64,000 bases of DNA from Corynebacterium sp. Lineage in GTDB: Bacteria > Actinomycetota > Actinomycetes > Mycobacteriales > Mycobacteriaceae. Below are positions 24,414-33,728 of the stretch, piece after piece (within the stretch, counting starts at the first letter, position 1; each line of letters begins with the position of its first letter). The notes under the pieces are model-generated. The model did not search any database and was not told the origin of the DNA. It was given only the letters and a program-made list of their open reading frames with translations. The stretch is taken from positions 1-64,000 of the forward strand of contig NZ_JAUNKC010000014.1 of assembly GCF_030532965.1 (NCBI RefSeq), in the 5' to 3' direction. The position numbers and the translations under genes are program-made.

Positions 24414-26507
24414 ATGAATCCTTTTGCTTTTGCTTTTCGACGCTCAACCGTCCGCCGAATCGGCGCGGCAGTAGCCATCGCCGCCGCACCAGTTGTGGTC
24501 ACTGCGCTGGGGAATCCGCTCGCTGCGGCACAGACAGTTATGGTTGTTGCCCAGAGTTCTTCGGTTTCGGTGACGGATGATTCGGGCCGGTTATCGGAAT
24601 CCGACATCAGTGCCATTGAAGATGCCGCCACGGAATACTCCCGCCAAACCGGGGGTGCGGTGTCGATCACGTTTATTACTGATTCTTCCGGCAACGACCC
24701 GGTTGATTATGCGGAACAGCAACGCGACCGAATGGGGTCCGGGCGGTACGACATTGCTTTATCCGTCGCGGATAGCACGTATGGGGTGGCCTTCTCCGAT
24801 CCGTTTAGTAGTTCCCAGGCCGTCCAAATCGAAAACGCCACCCAGGCGAAACTGGCCGATGGTGATTTCGCGGGAGCAGCCTTAACGTTTATTTCCACTT
24901 CTTCCGAGATCGCGAGCGGCAGTGGAAGCGGCGGTGGCGCTGGTTCGGCCGGTAGCGGGACGTCGACAAGCGATGGCCCCGGAGCCGGAGCGGTTATCGG
25001 CGGTGTCGGCGCGCTTGCTCTCGCTGGCGGTGGTATTGCCTATGCCACGAGACGCCGCCGGAAGCAGGAGCAGTCTTATACCGAGACCACCATCAAGCAG
25101 CTCGATCCGGCAGATTCCGATTCGGTGGCGCAATTGGATATTCGGACCTTAGAAAAACTCGCCGAGGAGGAATTGGTCAGCACCGATGAATCCATTCGGG
25201 CAGCTCGGGCGGAATTAGATTTGGCAGTGGCGGAGTTCGGGGCGGAACGCACCCGTAATTTCACCCGCGCTATGAACCACTCCACCACTACCCTGCAAAA
25301 GGCATTCGCCCTCAAGCAGCGGGTTGATACCCGCCAGTACGCCAACGACATTGAAAAACGCGCCCTGCTGGCAGAGATCGTCTCCAGCTGCGCCCAGGCA
25401 GATGACGCGTTGGATAAGGAAGCGGAATCCTTTGCCCAGATGCGGGATTTGTTGGTCAACGCTCCTGCGGCGCTGGATCGCCTGACCCAAACCACCATTG
25501 ACCTGCGCACCCGGTTGCCGAAAGCCACCGAGCAATTGGCTGAGTTGAACCGCACCTACCCGCCGGAGACGTTAACGTCGATCGCAGGCAACGTCGATAT
25601 TGCTGCCGCAGCAATCGACGAGGTGGAATCCAATGTGACCCAGGGGCGGGAACTGGCGGCCCGTCCGGCCGGTGAACAAGGCGGATTGGTCGATGTCATC
25701 CGCTATGCAGAAACCGCAGCGGATACCGCAAACCGCATGTTGGCGGGTGTAGAAAACGCCCAGTCGGATATTGCCGCGGCCAAGGTTGGTTTGCCAGCGA
25801 TTATCAAAGAGGTGCGCGAGGAGATCGCCGAGGCGAAATCCATCAAGGCGCAAGGCACCGGGCAGGGCACTGAGCTTAATTGGGAAGCCGTGGACGGAAC
25901 GGTAGCCAAGGCGGAAACCGCGCTGGAACAGGCTATGGGCATTCAGAATTCCGATCCGCTTTCCGCGTGGACGCAACTGACCGATATTGACTCCCAGTTG
26001 GACGAGATGCTTGACCAGATCCGCGCGGGCACCACCGATCACGCCCGCCTGCTTCAGGTATATGAGCAGCAGTTTGCCGCAGCCACGTCGGCGCTGCGGG
26101 CTGCCCAGGATTTCATTTCCACCCGTGGCAAATACGTCCAGGCGGGTGCCCGCACCAAACTTGCCGAGGCCGAACGGCTCTACGCCCAGGCCCAGCAGCT
26201 GCGCACCAGCCAGACCCGTACCGCCATCAACCATGCCCGCTCGGCTACATCCACCGCGCAGCAGGCATTGCGGGACGCTCAGCGCGATGTGAATTCCCAC
26301 AACCGCTACAGCAGCGGCGGGGGTTCCAATACCGCTGGTTTCATCGCCGGTGTCGTCCTCAGCGAACTTCTCGATAGCCGAGGCAGCGGCGGTTTCGGTG
26401 GTGGATTCGGCGGCTTTGGTGGCGGTGGATTCAGCGGCGGGGGCGGCTTCTCCGGGGGCGGTAGTTTCGGCGGGGGCGGCGGAATCTCGCGCGGCGGTAG
26501 CTTCTAA
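24414..26507 (+). CDS. Secreted TPM-domain protein with coiled coil and glycine-rich tail
   Basis: In this 697-residue protein, a signal peptide of about 37 residues is followed by a TPM (TLP18.3/Psb32/MOLO-1) domain: GRLSESDISAIEDAATEYSRQTG, then TFITDSSGNDPVDYA and RYDIALSVADSTYGVAFSD. A Gly/Ser linker leads to a membrane helix (AVIGGVGALALAGGGIAYATRRRRK). About 400 residues of long helices, probably coiled coil, come next, then a tail of GGFGGG repeats. Such proteins are membrane-anchored with unknown envelope function. The frame begins at 24348, but MNPFAFAFRRSTVRR at 24414 is the natural signal-peptide start. Confidence 0.85.
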   Translation: MNPFAFAFRRSTVRRIGAAVAIAAAPVVVTALGNPLAAAQTVMVVAQSSSVSVTDDSGRLSESDISAIEDAATEYSRQTGGAVSITFITDSSGNDPVDYAEQQRDRMGSGRYDIALSVADSTYGVAFSDPFSSSQAVQIENATQAKLADGDFAGAALTFISTSSEIASGSGSGGGAGSAGSGTSTSDGPGAGAVIGGVGALALAGGGIAYATRRRRKQEQSYTETTIKQLDPADSDSVAQLDIRTLEKLAEEELVSTDESIRAARAELDLAVAEFGAERTRNFTRAMNHSTTTLQKAFALKQRVDTRQYANDIEKRALLAEIVSSCAQADDALDKEAESFAQMRDLLVNAPAALDRLTQTTIDLRTRLPKATEQLAELNRTYPPETLTSIAGNVDIAAAAIDEVESNVTQGRELAARPAGEQGGLVDVIRYAETAADTANRMLAGVENAQSDIAAAKVGLPAIIKEVREEIAEAKSIKAQGTGQGTELNWEAVDGTVAKAETALEQAMGIQNSDPLSAWTQLTDIDSQLDEMLDQIRAGTTDHARLLQVYEQQFAAATSALRAAQDFISTRGKYVQAGARTKLAEAERLYAQAQQLRTSQTRTAINHARSATSTAQQALRDAQRDVNSHNRYSSGGGSNTAGFIAGVVLSELLDSRGSGGFGGGFGGFGGGGFSGGGGFSGGGSFGGGGGISRGGSF

Positions 26508-26971
26508 TACCGGAGGTTTTTGACGGCTGCGTCGATAAGCACGCAGCCGTAACTAAAAAACGCGAGGTCGACTATGGGCACCGAAGCGGCGTCGACAAGC
26601 GAAACTTGCACCACGCCCGAAATCTTCGTGCTGATTGTCCCCAAGCTCTCCCCCGTCTCCGAACGTATCGTTCGGGCGGTCCGCCACATTGAGTCGCGTT
26701 CCAGTGTGTATTTCCGATCCCCGCAGGTCACTTGCAACAACCGCACGGTCATCGATGCCTTACGCAACGTAAAGACGCTGCCGCAATCGCTGGTGGCGCG
26801 CAACCGGGCAACCCCCATGCCGGTTCCCACCGCAGATTCAAGCAATAGTCGGTGGCCGTCAACCACCAGTAAATCCGCAGTGACGTGGGCGATCACGCGG
26901 CCGTCTTCGGCTAGTAATTCGTCATCAACCCACGACAACGGCGAAAGTGAAGAATTCGTTGCAGTATCCAT
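26504..26971 (-). CDS. Hypothetical protein, possible LURP-one-like beta fold (first of a pair)
   Basis: This 155-residue soluble protein is made mainly of predicted beta strands: VIAHVTADLLVVDGHRLLLES, SVFTLRKASMTVRLLQVTCG, YTLERD. It ends with a hydrophobic FFSYGCVLIDAAVKNLRY. Its layout resembles its upstream neighbour: repeated strands describing a value in memory of phospholipid-scramblase/LURP-one folds. That likeness is only tentative. It begins seven bases after the neighbour's stop, so the two are co-transcribed. It overlaps the end of the TPM gene tail to tail. Copies of CGTCGATAAGC and CGTCGACAAGC lie inside. Confidence 0.6.
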   Translation of the reverse strand: MDTATNSSLSPLSWVDDELLAEDGRVIAHVTADLLVVDGHRLLLESAVGTGMGVARLRATSDCGSVFTLRKASMTVRLLQVTCGDRKYTLERDSMWRTARTIRSETGESLGTISTKISGVVQVSLVDAASVPIVDLAFFSYGCVLIDAAVKNLRY

Positions 26972-26977
26972 CACTTT

Positions 26978-27523
26978 CTAAAGTAGAGCAAAAACCACGA
27001 TGGGGATGATAAGCAGCAGGCTCACCGTCAAAATAAGCGTGCTAATCCCCAGCTTCGCTTCAAGCGCGGTTCGGGTCACCCACGATAAAAACACCTGTTC
27101 ATCGTGGCTGAGACCGGCGTCCGGCTCGAATTCCGTGATGGAACGCCGCACGCCATTATTTCCGCCGGAAAATTGCCCCAGCTTAGCGTCGGCGGAATCG
27201 ACATAGACCCAATCGGCACCGCCTTCGTTTACGGCTGTAACGGCTTTGCCGCCCAAATCAATGTCGATGTGTTTAGCGCGGCTAAAGGATTTCCCACCGG
27301 TGTCCGCGCTGTAAACGGTGCCGTCCGGCAGCGTTGCGGCGATCAGATGTTTGTCCGTCTGGGTAAGCCGCCAGGTATCCGAACCTACCGTCGCCGAATG
27401 AGCGTCGGCATCGGTGGCAATTACTTGCGGAAACGTTGCGATCTCCGCGTCGGCTTCGTCGTGCAAATGCACGACGGCTTCGCCTTTTACTTTTCGACGA
27501 TCACACCACGACGTGTAATTCAT
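26978..27523 (-). CDS. Hypothetical protein with C-terminal membrane anchor (second of a pair)
   Basis: This protein of about 181 residues has a beta-rich soluble part (GEAVVHLHDEADAEIATFPQ, WRLTQTDKHLIAATLPDG, HIDIDLGGKAVTAVNEGG). A single hydrophobic C-terminal helix follows (LGISTLILTVSLLLIIPIVVFALL), suggesting a tail-anchored protein facing the cytoplasm. AAAAGGA precedes two adjacent Met codons; the second gives better spacing. It lies 15 bases after glyS on the same strand. The family is not recognised. Confidence 0.6.
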   Translation of the reverse strand: MNYTSWCDRRKVKGEAVVHLHDEADAEIATFPQVIATDADAHSATVGSDTWRLTQTDKHLIAATLPDGTVYSADTGGKSFSRAKHIDIDLGGKAVTAVNEGGADWVYVDSADAKLGQFSGGNNGVRRSITEFEPDAGLSHDEQVFLSWVTRTALEAKLGISTLILTVSLLLIIPIVVFALL

Positions 27524-27537
27524 CATGTTCCTTTTCT

Positions 27538-28923
27538 CTAGCAACCAATCAGACGGGCAGCGAGATAAGCCTCAAGGTCGGCGATCTTCACCCGCTCCTG
27601 CTCCATCGTATCGCGCTCGCGCACGGTAACCGCCTGGTCTTCCAACGTATCGAAGTCGACCGTGACGCAAAACGGCGTACCGATTTCATCTTGGCGACGG
27701 TACCGACGGCCAATAGCGCCGGAGGTATCGTAATCAATATTCCACAGCTTCCGCAGTTCAGCGGCGATTTTCTCCGCGGTAGGGGTGAGGGTGTCTTTCT
27801 TCGACAGCGGCAAAACCGCGACCTTGATCGGCGCCAACCGGCGATCCAGGCGCAGAACCACGCGCTTATCCACCCCGCCCTTGGCGTTAGGGGCCTCGTC
27901 CTCATGGTATGCATCGCACAAAAACGCCATCATCGCACGAGTCAGACCGAAGGACGGTTCAATCACGTGAGGAACGTAGCGGGTGTCGGTATTCGGATCG
28001 AAATAGGTCAGATCTTCACCCGAATGCTCAATGTGGCAGCCCAGGTCGTAATCGGTGCGGTTAGCCACGCCCATCAGCTCGCCCCATTCGGATCCCTGGA
28101 AACCGAAGCGGTATTCAAAGTCGATGGTGCCTGCGGAATAGTGCGCGCGCTCGTCCTCTGGAACATCGAATTGGCGGATGTTATCTGGATTAATGCCAAG
28201 ATCAATGAACCAATCCCAACACGCCTTCACCCACTCATCGAACTTCTCTTGTGCTTGCTCCGGCGGAACGAAGTATTCGATTTCCATTTGTTCAAATTCG
28301 CGGGTGCGGAAAATGAAGTTACCTGGGGTGATCTCATTGCGGAAAGCTTTACCGACCTGGCCGATGCCGAACGGCGGCTTCATGCGGGCGGTAGTCATGA
28401 CGTTTTTGAAGTTAATGAAGATACCCTGTGCGGTTTCCGGGCGCATGTAGTGCAGGCCTTGCTCGTTATCGACTGGACCTAGGAAGGTCTTCATCAGGCC
28501 GGAGAACATCTGCGGCTCCGTCCAATTGCCGGGCTGGCCGGTTTCCGGGTCCGGCACGTCCGCCAAACCGTTTGCGGGCGGATGTCCATGCTTTGCCTCG
28601 TAAGCTTCAAGCAGGTGATCGGCCCGGTAGCGCTTATGGGTGTGCAGCGATTCCACCAATGGGTCGGTAAACGTAGCAACGTGCCCGGATGCCTCCCAAA
28701 CTTGGCGCGGCAAAATGATGGATGAGTCCAAGCCGACCATATCCGCCCGCCCCTGGACGAAGGTGCGCCACCAGTGCTTTTTGATATTTTCCTTCAATTC
28801 CACACCCAGCGGACCGTAGTCCCACGCAGATCGGGTTCCGCCGTAGATTTCACCACAGGGATAAACCAATCCGCGACGCTTGCACAGATTGACGACGGTA
28901 TCAATGACACTGTTTTCTGCCAT
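27538..28923 (-). CDS. glyS: Glycine--tRNA ligase, alpha2 type
   Basis: This class II aminoacyl-tRNA synthetase charges tRNA-Gly. The 461-residue protein contains the class II motifs [21 protein letters not shown] (RPETAQGIF) and [25 protein letters not shown] (motif 2). The catalytic-site [12 protein letters not shown] is motif 3-like. A C-terminal anticodon-binding domain with [11 protein letters not shown] follows. The N-terminus [16 protein letters not shown] is typical of bacterial and eukaryotic alpha2 GlyRS. It is the first gene of a minus-strand unit running into the two hypothetical genes below it. Confidence 0.97.
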   Translation of the reverse strand: MAENSVIDTVVNLCKRRGLVYPCGEIYGGTRSAWDYGPLGVELKENIKKHWWRTFVQGRADMVGLDSSIILPRQVWEASGHVATFTDPLVESLHTHKRYRADHLLEAYEAKHGHPPANGLADVPDPETGQPGNWTEPQMFSGLMKTFLGPVDNEQGLHYMRPETAQGIFINFKNVMTTARMKPPFGIGQVGKAFRNEITPGNFIFRTREFEQMEIEYFVPPEQAQEKFDEWVKACWDWFIDLGINPDNIRQFDVPEDERAHYSAGTIDFEYRFGFQGSEWGELMGVANRTDYDLGCHIEHSGEDLTYFDPNTDTRYVPHVIEPSFGLTRAMMAFLCDAYHEDEAPNAKGGVDKRVVLRLDRRLAPIKVAVLPLSKKDTLTPTAEKIAAELRKLWNIDYDTSGAIGRRYRRQDEIGTPFCVTVDFDTLEDQAVTVRERDTMEQERVKIADLEAYLAARLIGC

Positions 28924-29620
28924 GTGTGAAATCTCCTTGAACTCTACTTCTGGCCACCTTAGCCAGGTAACTTGATTACCTTCTCATACTGAAGGCGACC
29001 ACCGGCGGTTATTGCCCGACACACGCTTTGCCGCGATCAGCTTTTTTACACTGCGCAACAGCTATGAATAAGCAACGGTACTTACTGTACTATTTTTGCC
29101 TCGGTTTTTCGCTTTCGCTTCGTGCTACAGCACCGCGACGGCGGTTCCTGCCATCACGAAAGACACCATTAAGTAGATGGGCGGCCAGGTTTCACCGCGC
29201 CCACACATTCCCTAAGAACCCATTGGCAATAAATTTGCTACTGATAACGCATTCAAATAATCTCACCGACGGAATATATGTAATAAAATCCATGTATTCA
29301 CATAGACCCACCACCCACACTTTGGGGTGATTACTGCAATGATTCGCATACTTTTTGCAAAAGCTATGGCCTAGGACTTTTTGGCATAACCCCGCCAAGC
29401 TGGGAAGTTACAAATAGATAACAAGATACAACATTTGCATACTCATTTTATTAATAAAAGGGATATATTATTGGCTTCAAGAATGCTAAGCTGGCTTTAA
29501 TCGCCAAAGGCACCCCCATCCCCTCTTGGCGGGGATTATTTTGGCACCACCTATAGCCTCCCTCCCGCCAATCGCCTTGAACCCCGATGACCACACAAAC
29601 AACTAGGCAGGACGACGATC
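28924..29620. other. AT-rich intergenic region between glyS and the ArsR-type gene
   Basis: About 700 bases carry no convincing gene. A perfect 14-base palindrome TTTTATTAATAAAA lies at 29446-29459, followed by a TATATT that could be a -10. This is a plausible operator/promoter for the metal regulator. A weak hairpin ATCCCC/GGGGAT with a T-rich tract lies near 29517-29545. The base composition is clearly lower in GC than the surrounding core genes. Confidence 0.45.
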
Positions 29621-29986
29621 ATGCGAAACGGTGACCAGCAGACCACGACCCGCACTACAACGACAAAACGCCCCAGCAAACCAGCCCTCCTTTCCGATCC
29701 GCAAAAACTCATCGACACCGCTAACCTTTTCAAGGCACTGGATTCATCCATTCGACTGCACATCATTGAACTTTTGGCGCAACGAGATCACTTTGTCTAC
29801 GAATTGGTCGAAACCCTAGGCAGCAGCCAGCCGCTGATTAGCCAACATCTCCGAGTTCTGCGCAAAGCCCATATTGTCGATTGCCAGCGCAACGGACGGC
29901 TCATCACGTACAGCCTCAGCTGCCGTGACATTTTAAAGGTCATCAACCTCGCTGCGGTCACCTGCAAGAAGGCCCAAACCCAGTAG
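29621..29986 (+). CDS. ArsR/SmtB-family metal-responsive repressor
   Basis: This 121-residue winged-helix regulator has FKALDSSIRLHIIELLAQRD, then the recognition region ELVETLGSSQPLISQHLRVLRKAHIV and the wing CQRNGRLITYSLS. A C-terminal helix with Cys (LAAVTCKKA) could take part in metal sensing. It lies about 500 bases upstream of zur in the same direction, the arrangement known in corynebacteria and mycobacteria, where an ArsR protein senses zinc excess and Zur senses sufficiency. The zinc role is inferred from this context. Confidence 0.88.
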   Translation: MRNGDQQTTTRTTTTKRPSKPALLSDPQKLIDTANLFKALDSSIRLHIIELLAQRDHFVYELVETLGSSQPLISQHLRVLRKAHIVDCQRNGRLITYSLSCRDILKVINLAAVTCKKAQTQ

Positions 29987-30511
29987 TTTGTCTACCCATT
30001 GCCATCCATCAGCGTGGCGGGCAACGACAACCAACGAAATGGCACGCAAACCAGATTGCAACTCTCGCAGGGGTTTTCTCCGTTTCATTTTTCAATAAAG
30101 CCCCAGCTGAACGCGAATACGGAAATATTATTTCGTTCAGCTGGATAAATACCCTTTGCTTAATTTTCAATACGCGCCTACTCTTGGAATAAGACTTGCA
30201 CATGCAAAGTCCTTCGTGGTTAGTGCCGTCGCTCGCCACTCGGCTCAGTGATTCCCTCACCTGGATTGTTGCGCCTTCGCGGTAACGGTACTGACGCTTT
30301 GAGATGTTCATCGTTGCTTTACTTTTTGCGTCTGGGAAACCTCACACACTTCCCCTACCAGCCCAGCATCGAGGGGTATCTCAAGCCATTGCTTCTGGCA
30401 TTGCTTTTGCTAGCTGCCGTTCTCACCGTTTCGAGACGAAGCTACCCCAAGCCAATGTTGGACCTTTAGTTAGTGCTACTCGTACAAGGGTTACCTTGTG
30501 AAAGGGACACC
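29987..30511. other. Intergenic region between the ArsR gene and zur
   Basis: No convincing gene is seen in about 525 bases. The most notable structure is a perfect 11-pair inverted repeat, CCAGCTGAACG at 30103-30113 with CGTTCAGCTGG at 30134-30144. The loop is AT-rich and there is no strong T run, so it may be an operator or an RNA hairpin rather than a terminator. Confidence 0.5.
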
Positions 30512-30937
30512 GTGAAAAAAGCCATGGAACACACTGTGCCGAAATTAGGTGTGCGCAGCACCCGGCAACGCACCGCAGTGGTGAATGTATTACGTGAATT
30601 AGAAAACTTCGCTTCCGCCAAAACTATCCACCAAGAACTGACAAACCGAGATCTCAAAGTTGGGTTAACAACCGTTTATCGCACCTTACAATCCCTATCG
30701 GAGGTTGATGCAGTAGACGTGTTACACATGGCTAATGGCGAGACGTTGTATCGTCATTGCCTCAATGGGGATCACCACCATCACCTGGTGTGCACCCAGT
30801 GCGGCCGTACCGTCGAAATCGACGGCGGCCCAGTAGAGGAATGGGCGAGCCAAATCGCAACAAAATTCGGTTTCCAGCTCACCGGCCACGACGCGGAGAT
30901 TTACGGCCTGTGCTCAGGCTGCGCCGACGCACAATAA
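30512..30937 (+). CDS. zur: Zinc uptake regulator, Fur family
   Basis: This 141-residue Fur-family repressor has an N-terminal winged helix (RSTRQRTAVVNVLRELENFASAKTIHQEL, then VGLTTVYRTLQSL). The metal-binding dimer domain includes HCLNGDHHHHLVCTQCGRTVEIDG and a final CSGCADAQ, giving two CxxC pairs. The four-histidine run and its place behind an ArsR gene fit Zur rather than Fur. The GTG at 30512 is chosen because AAAGGG lies six bases upstream; ATG 30524 is an alternative. Confidence 0.9.
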   Translation: MKKAMEHTVPKLGVRSTRQRTAVVNVLRELENFASAKTIHQELTNRDLKVGLTTVYRTLQSLSEVDAVDVLHMANGETLYRHCLNGDHHHHLVCTQCGRTVEIDGGPVEEWASQIATKFGFQLTGHDAEIYGLCSGCADAQ

Positions 30938-31003
30938 CCATAGTTAAGGCTAACGGCCGGGGCAGGTTTCACTACCGCCCCGGCCGTTTCTCGTTATGCT
31001 TTT

Positions 31004-32113
31004 CTAGGTGATTGTCGCCCCAAAAAGGCTACCTAAGCCGTAGGTGATTCCGGCCGCGGCCATGCCGATCAATAATTGCCGAAGCGCACGCTTGAGCGGG
31101 CGCTTGCCGGATAGAATGCCCGTGATCGCGCCGGTGAACATCAGCGCGATACCGACCAAAACGATCGCCAGGACACTTGCCCACACCGACGGGAAGTCGA
31201 AGATATAGGGAATGACCGGTATCAACGCGCCCGTACCAAAGAACATGAAACTGGAACACGCCGCCGACCAGGCACCGCCGGAGGCGGAAGTTTCTTGTTG
31301 CGTCCCCTCCCAAATATCTTGCTCACCAGGCTGTTTGGTGTGGATGTGGGCGAAAACCCGGGCGGCTTTTTCGTCCGCTTCCGCAGCACTCATTCCCCGG
31401 GCCCGGTACACCAGCGCCAATTCATTGGCGTCGACATCAAGAAGCGTCACCGCTTTTCCGGCTTCCGGGTGTGGGTGCGACGCTTCAAGGAGCTCGTTTT
31501 GGGATTTCACGGAGATATATTCCCCGGCAGCCATCGATAACGCGCCCGAAAGCAGGCCGGAAATGCCGGTGAGCAAAATGATATTCGTATCGACACCGGA
31601 GGCCATCACCCCCAGTACCAACGCTAGATTGGATACTAATCCGTCGTTGGCACCAAAAACAGCGGCACGGAAATTCCCGCTCATCTGCTCCCGACCCCGG
31701 GCAGCTAAGCCTCGTACGATTTCCGCGTGGATGGCTTCGTCGGCTTTCATCTGCTCGGTCGCGTCGGCGTCGTCAAAATACGGGCTGCGCGATTCGGCGG
31801 TCTGCATCATCGCCAATGCGAAAACGGTGCCGAAGCGCCGCGCCAAAAAGGCCATGAACCGGGTGGAGAAATCTGGGGTACGGGGCATGCCTACTTCGTC
31901 GCCAAGCAAAGTGCGCCAGTGTTCCTCATGTCTAGCCTCGGCCTCGGCGACGGCTAGGAGAATGTCGCGTTCTTCTCCGTCTCGTTTGCGGGCTAGTTCC
32001 CGGTAGACGGCGGCTTCCGCACGTTCATTGGCGAGGTATTGCTGCCATCTGCGGATTTGTTTCGGCGTGGGGTTCGACACAGATGAATCTGTATGGAGCG
32101 GCTGCTGTGGCAT
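31004..32113 (-). CDS. Ferritin-like domain fused to VIT1/CCC1-type metal transporter
   Basis: This 369-residue protein has an N-terminal rubrerythrin-like four-helix domain (residues about 15-150) with iron-ligand pattern ANERAEAAVYRELA, EAEARHEEHW and ADEAIHAEIVRG. A VIT1/CCC1 membrane domain follows, with AAVFGANDGLVSNLALVLGV, GLLSGALSMAAGEYISVKSQ and four to five helices. The fusion resembles MbfA, an iron or manganese exporter with a sensing ferritin domain. The start at 32113 overlaps the stop region of uppS upstream, so the genes are coupled. The longer frame to 32227 is an artefact. Confidence 0.9.
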   Translation of the reverse strand: MPQQPLHTDSSVSNPTPKQIRRWQQYLANERAEAAVYRELARKRDGEERDILLAVAEAEARHEEHWRTLLGDEVGMPRTPDFSTRFMAFLARRFGTVFALAMMQTAESRSPYFDDADATEQMKADEAIHAEIVRGLAARGREQMSGNFRAAVFGANDGLVSNLALVLGVMASGVDTNIILLTGISGLLSGALSMAAGEYISVKSQNELLEASHPHPEAGKAVTLLDVDANELALVYRARGMSAAEADEKAARVFAHIHTKQPGEQDIWEGTQQETSASGGAWSAACSSFMFFGTGALIPVIPYIFDFPSVWASVLAIVLVGIALMFTGAITGILSGKRPLKRALRQLLIGMAAAGITYGLGSLFGATIT

Positions 32114-32114
32114 G

Positions 32115-32861
32115 TTATTTCGTTCCCCCAAATCGCCGATCACGTTTCGCGTATTCGAGCACCGCATCGAAAAGGTCCTGCGGGGTGTAATCCGGGAAAA
32201 GCTTGTTTTGATACACCATTTCTGCATAAGCCGACTGCCACATCAGGAAGTTCGAGGTGCGCTTCTCCCCGGATGGGCGCAGGAACAAATCCACATCCGG
32301 CATGGACGGCTCGTCGAGGAATGACTGAAAGTTCTTTTCCGTGATGTCTTCGGGACGCAGTTTTCCTTCCTGCACCTGCTTGGCAATCGCCCGAACCCCA
32401 TCAACGATCTCTGCGCGTCCGCCGTAGTTTACGCACATAAACAGTGTCATGCTGGTGTTGTTTTTGGTTAGTTCTTCGGCGGCTTCCAGCTCTTTAATCA
32501 CGCTGCGCCACAACCGGGGTCGACGCCCAACCCACCGAACCCGCACATTGCGTTCGTGCAGCCATTCCCGCTGGCGTGCCAAAACGTCGCGGTTGAAGCC
32601 CATGAGGAAGCGGACCTCCTCGGCGGAGCGTCGCCAGTTTTCGGTGGAAAACGCATAGGCGGAAAGGTTTTTCACTCCGAGCGCCTGGCACGCCGCGACC
32701 ATATCAAGTAGCACCGCTTCGCCCCGCCGATGCCCCTCTGTGCGTTTCAGTCCCCGTTGCTCGGCCCACCGGCCGTTTCCGTCCATCACCAGTGCGATGT
32801 GGTTTGGAATAAACTCCGCCGGAATGTGTGGCGGCACTAATTGATCAGTCACGCCTAACAT
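32115..32861 (-). CDS. uppS: Isoprenyl (polyprenyl) diphosphate synthase, cis type
   Basis: This enzyme adds isopentenyl units in cis configuration to make the polyprenyl phosphate carrier for cell-wall polymers. The protein of about 248 residues has [18 protein letters not shown] with the catalytic Asp, then [18 protein letters not shown] and the C-terminal [21 protein letters not shown]. These match the Z-polyprenyl synthase family, and position next to recO is usual in actinobacteria. Starts at TTG 32879, ATG 32861 or GTG 32852 are possible. Confidence 0.95.
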   Translation of the reverse strand: MLGVTDQLVPPHIPAEFIPNHIALVMDGNGRWAEQRGLKRTEGHRRGEAVLLDMVAACQALGVKNLSAYAFSTENWRRSAEEVRFLMGFNRDVLARQREWLHERNVRVRWVGRRPRLWRSVIKELEAAEELTKNNTSMTLFMCVNYGGRAEIVDGVRAIAKQVQEGKLRPEDITEKNFQSFLDEPSMPDVDLFLRPSGEKRTSNFLMWQSAYAEMVYQNKLFPDYTPQDLFDAVLEYAKRDRRFGGTK

Positions 32862-32925
32862 TGTGCCATTTGTCCCCAATTTTTCAATGCGGGGCCATCA
32901 ATTATTTCGCACAAATTTTCGCAGA

Positions 32926-33690
32926 CTAGGCCTGGTCAAGCACGTTAAGGCTGTGGAGCTTGCGTTCCACATGCCATTGCAGATGGGTGCGGGTGAGGGT
33001 GTGAATGTGGTCGACAAACGTCTGCCCTAATCCGCGCTCAAATTGCTCGCCGATGATCTCCCAGGCCCGGGACCATTGGCCGTCGATAAGCAGCCACATG
33101 ACGTGGAGGACTTCCGGATCAACATCAATGGCGCCCGGCAGGCGGCAGGCGGCGCACAGCGCGCCACCTGGTGCCGGGTGGAAGGAACCGTGCGGGCCGG
33201 GCGCGCCGCAGTTTCCGCAATAAAACAGGCTCGGTGCCCATCCGGCGAGCTCCATGGCTTGCAATAGGAATGCATCGAGCCGCAGCGTCGGCGTGCTGCT
33301 GCTTTGGAGATCCGCCAGGGTGGCAACCACTAGTTCGTAGAGCGAATCGTCGTCGCCGACGTGTGCCAATGCCAATCGTTCGGTGGCTTCTAAGACCGCA
33401 CCGGCGGCGGAATAACGACCTAGGTCTTCGATAATTCCAGTGGCGAAAAACTGTACCGTGTCAGCCCCGGTGATGGATTCCAGGCTTCGCCCGGCATAGA
33501 ACTGCACATCTAGTTCAATAAACGGTTGCAGCCGGGAACCGAACCGGCTCTTCGAGCGGCGCACCCCTTTGGCCACGCCCCGAACCAAACCGCGCCCTTT
33601 GGTCAAAAACACGATGATTCGGTCCGCTTCGCCGAGATCGTAGGTCCGGATCACCAATGCCCGTTCCCGATAGGACTGACTGCGTGCCAT
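32926..33690 (-). CDS. recO: DNA repair protein RecO
   Basis: RecO loads RecA with RecR and anneals single strands. The 254-residue protein starts RSQSYRERALVIRTYDLGEADRIIVFLT, the family's OB-fold N-terminus, followed by GVRRSKSRFGSRLQPF. The helical C-terminal domain carries a zinc site, CGNCGAP and CAAC. It lies 38 bases after era and 64 bases before uppS on the same strand. Confidence 0.94.
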   Translation of the reverse strand: MARSQSYRERALVIRTYDLGEADRIIVFLTKGRGLVRGVAKGVRRSKSRFGSRLQPFIELDVQFYAGRSLESITGADTVQFFATGIIEDLGRYSAAGAVLEATERLALAHVGDDDSLYELVVATLADLQSSSTPTLRLDAFLLQAMELAGWAPSLFYCGNCGAPGPHGSFHPAPGGALCAACRLPGAIDVDPEVLHVMWLLIDGQWSRAWEIIGEQFERGLGQTFVDHIHTLTRTHLQWHVERKLHSLNVLDQA

Positions 33691-33728
33691 ACCGCCCGCA
33701 CCGCCTTAACTTGAATAACCCAAAGCCG

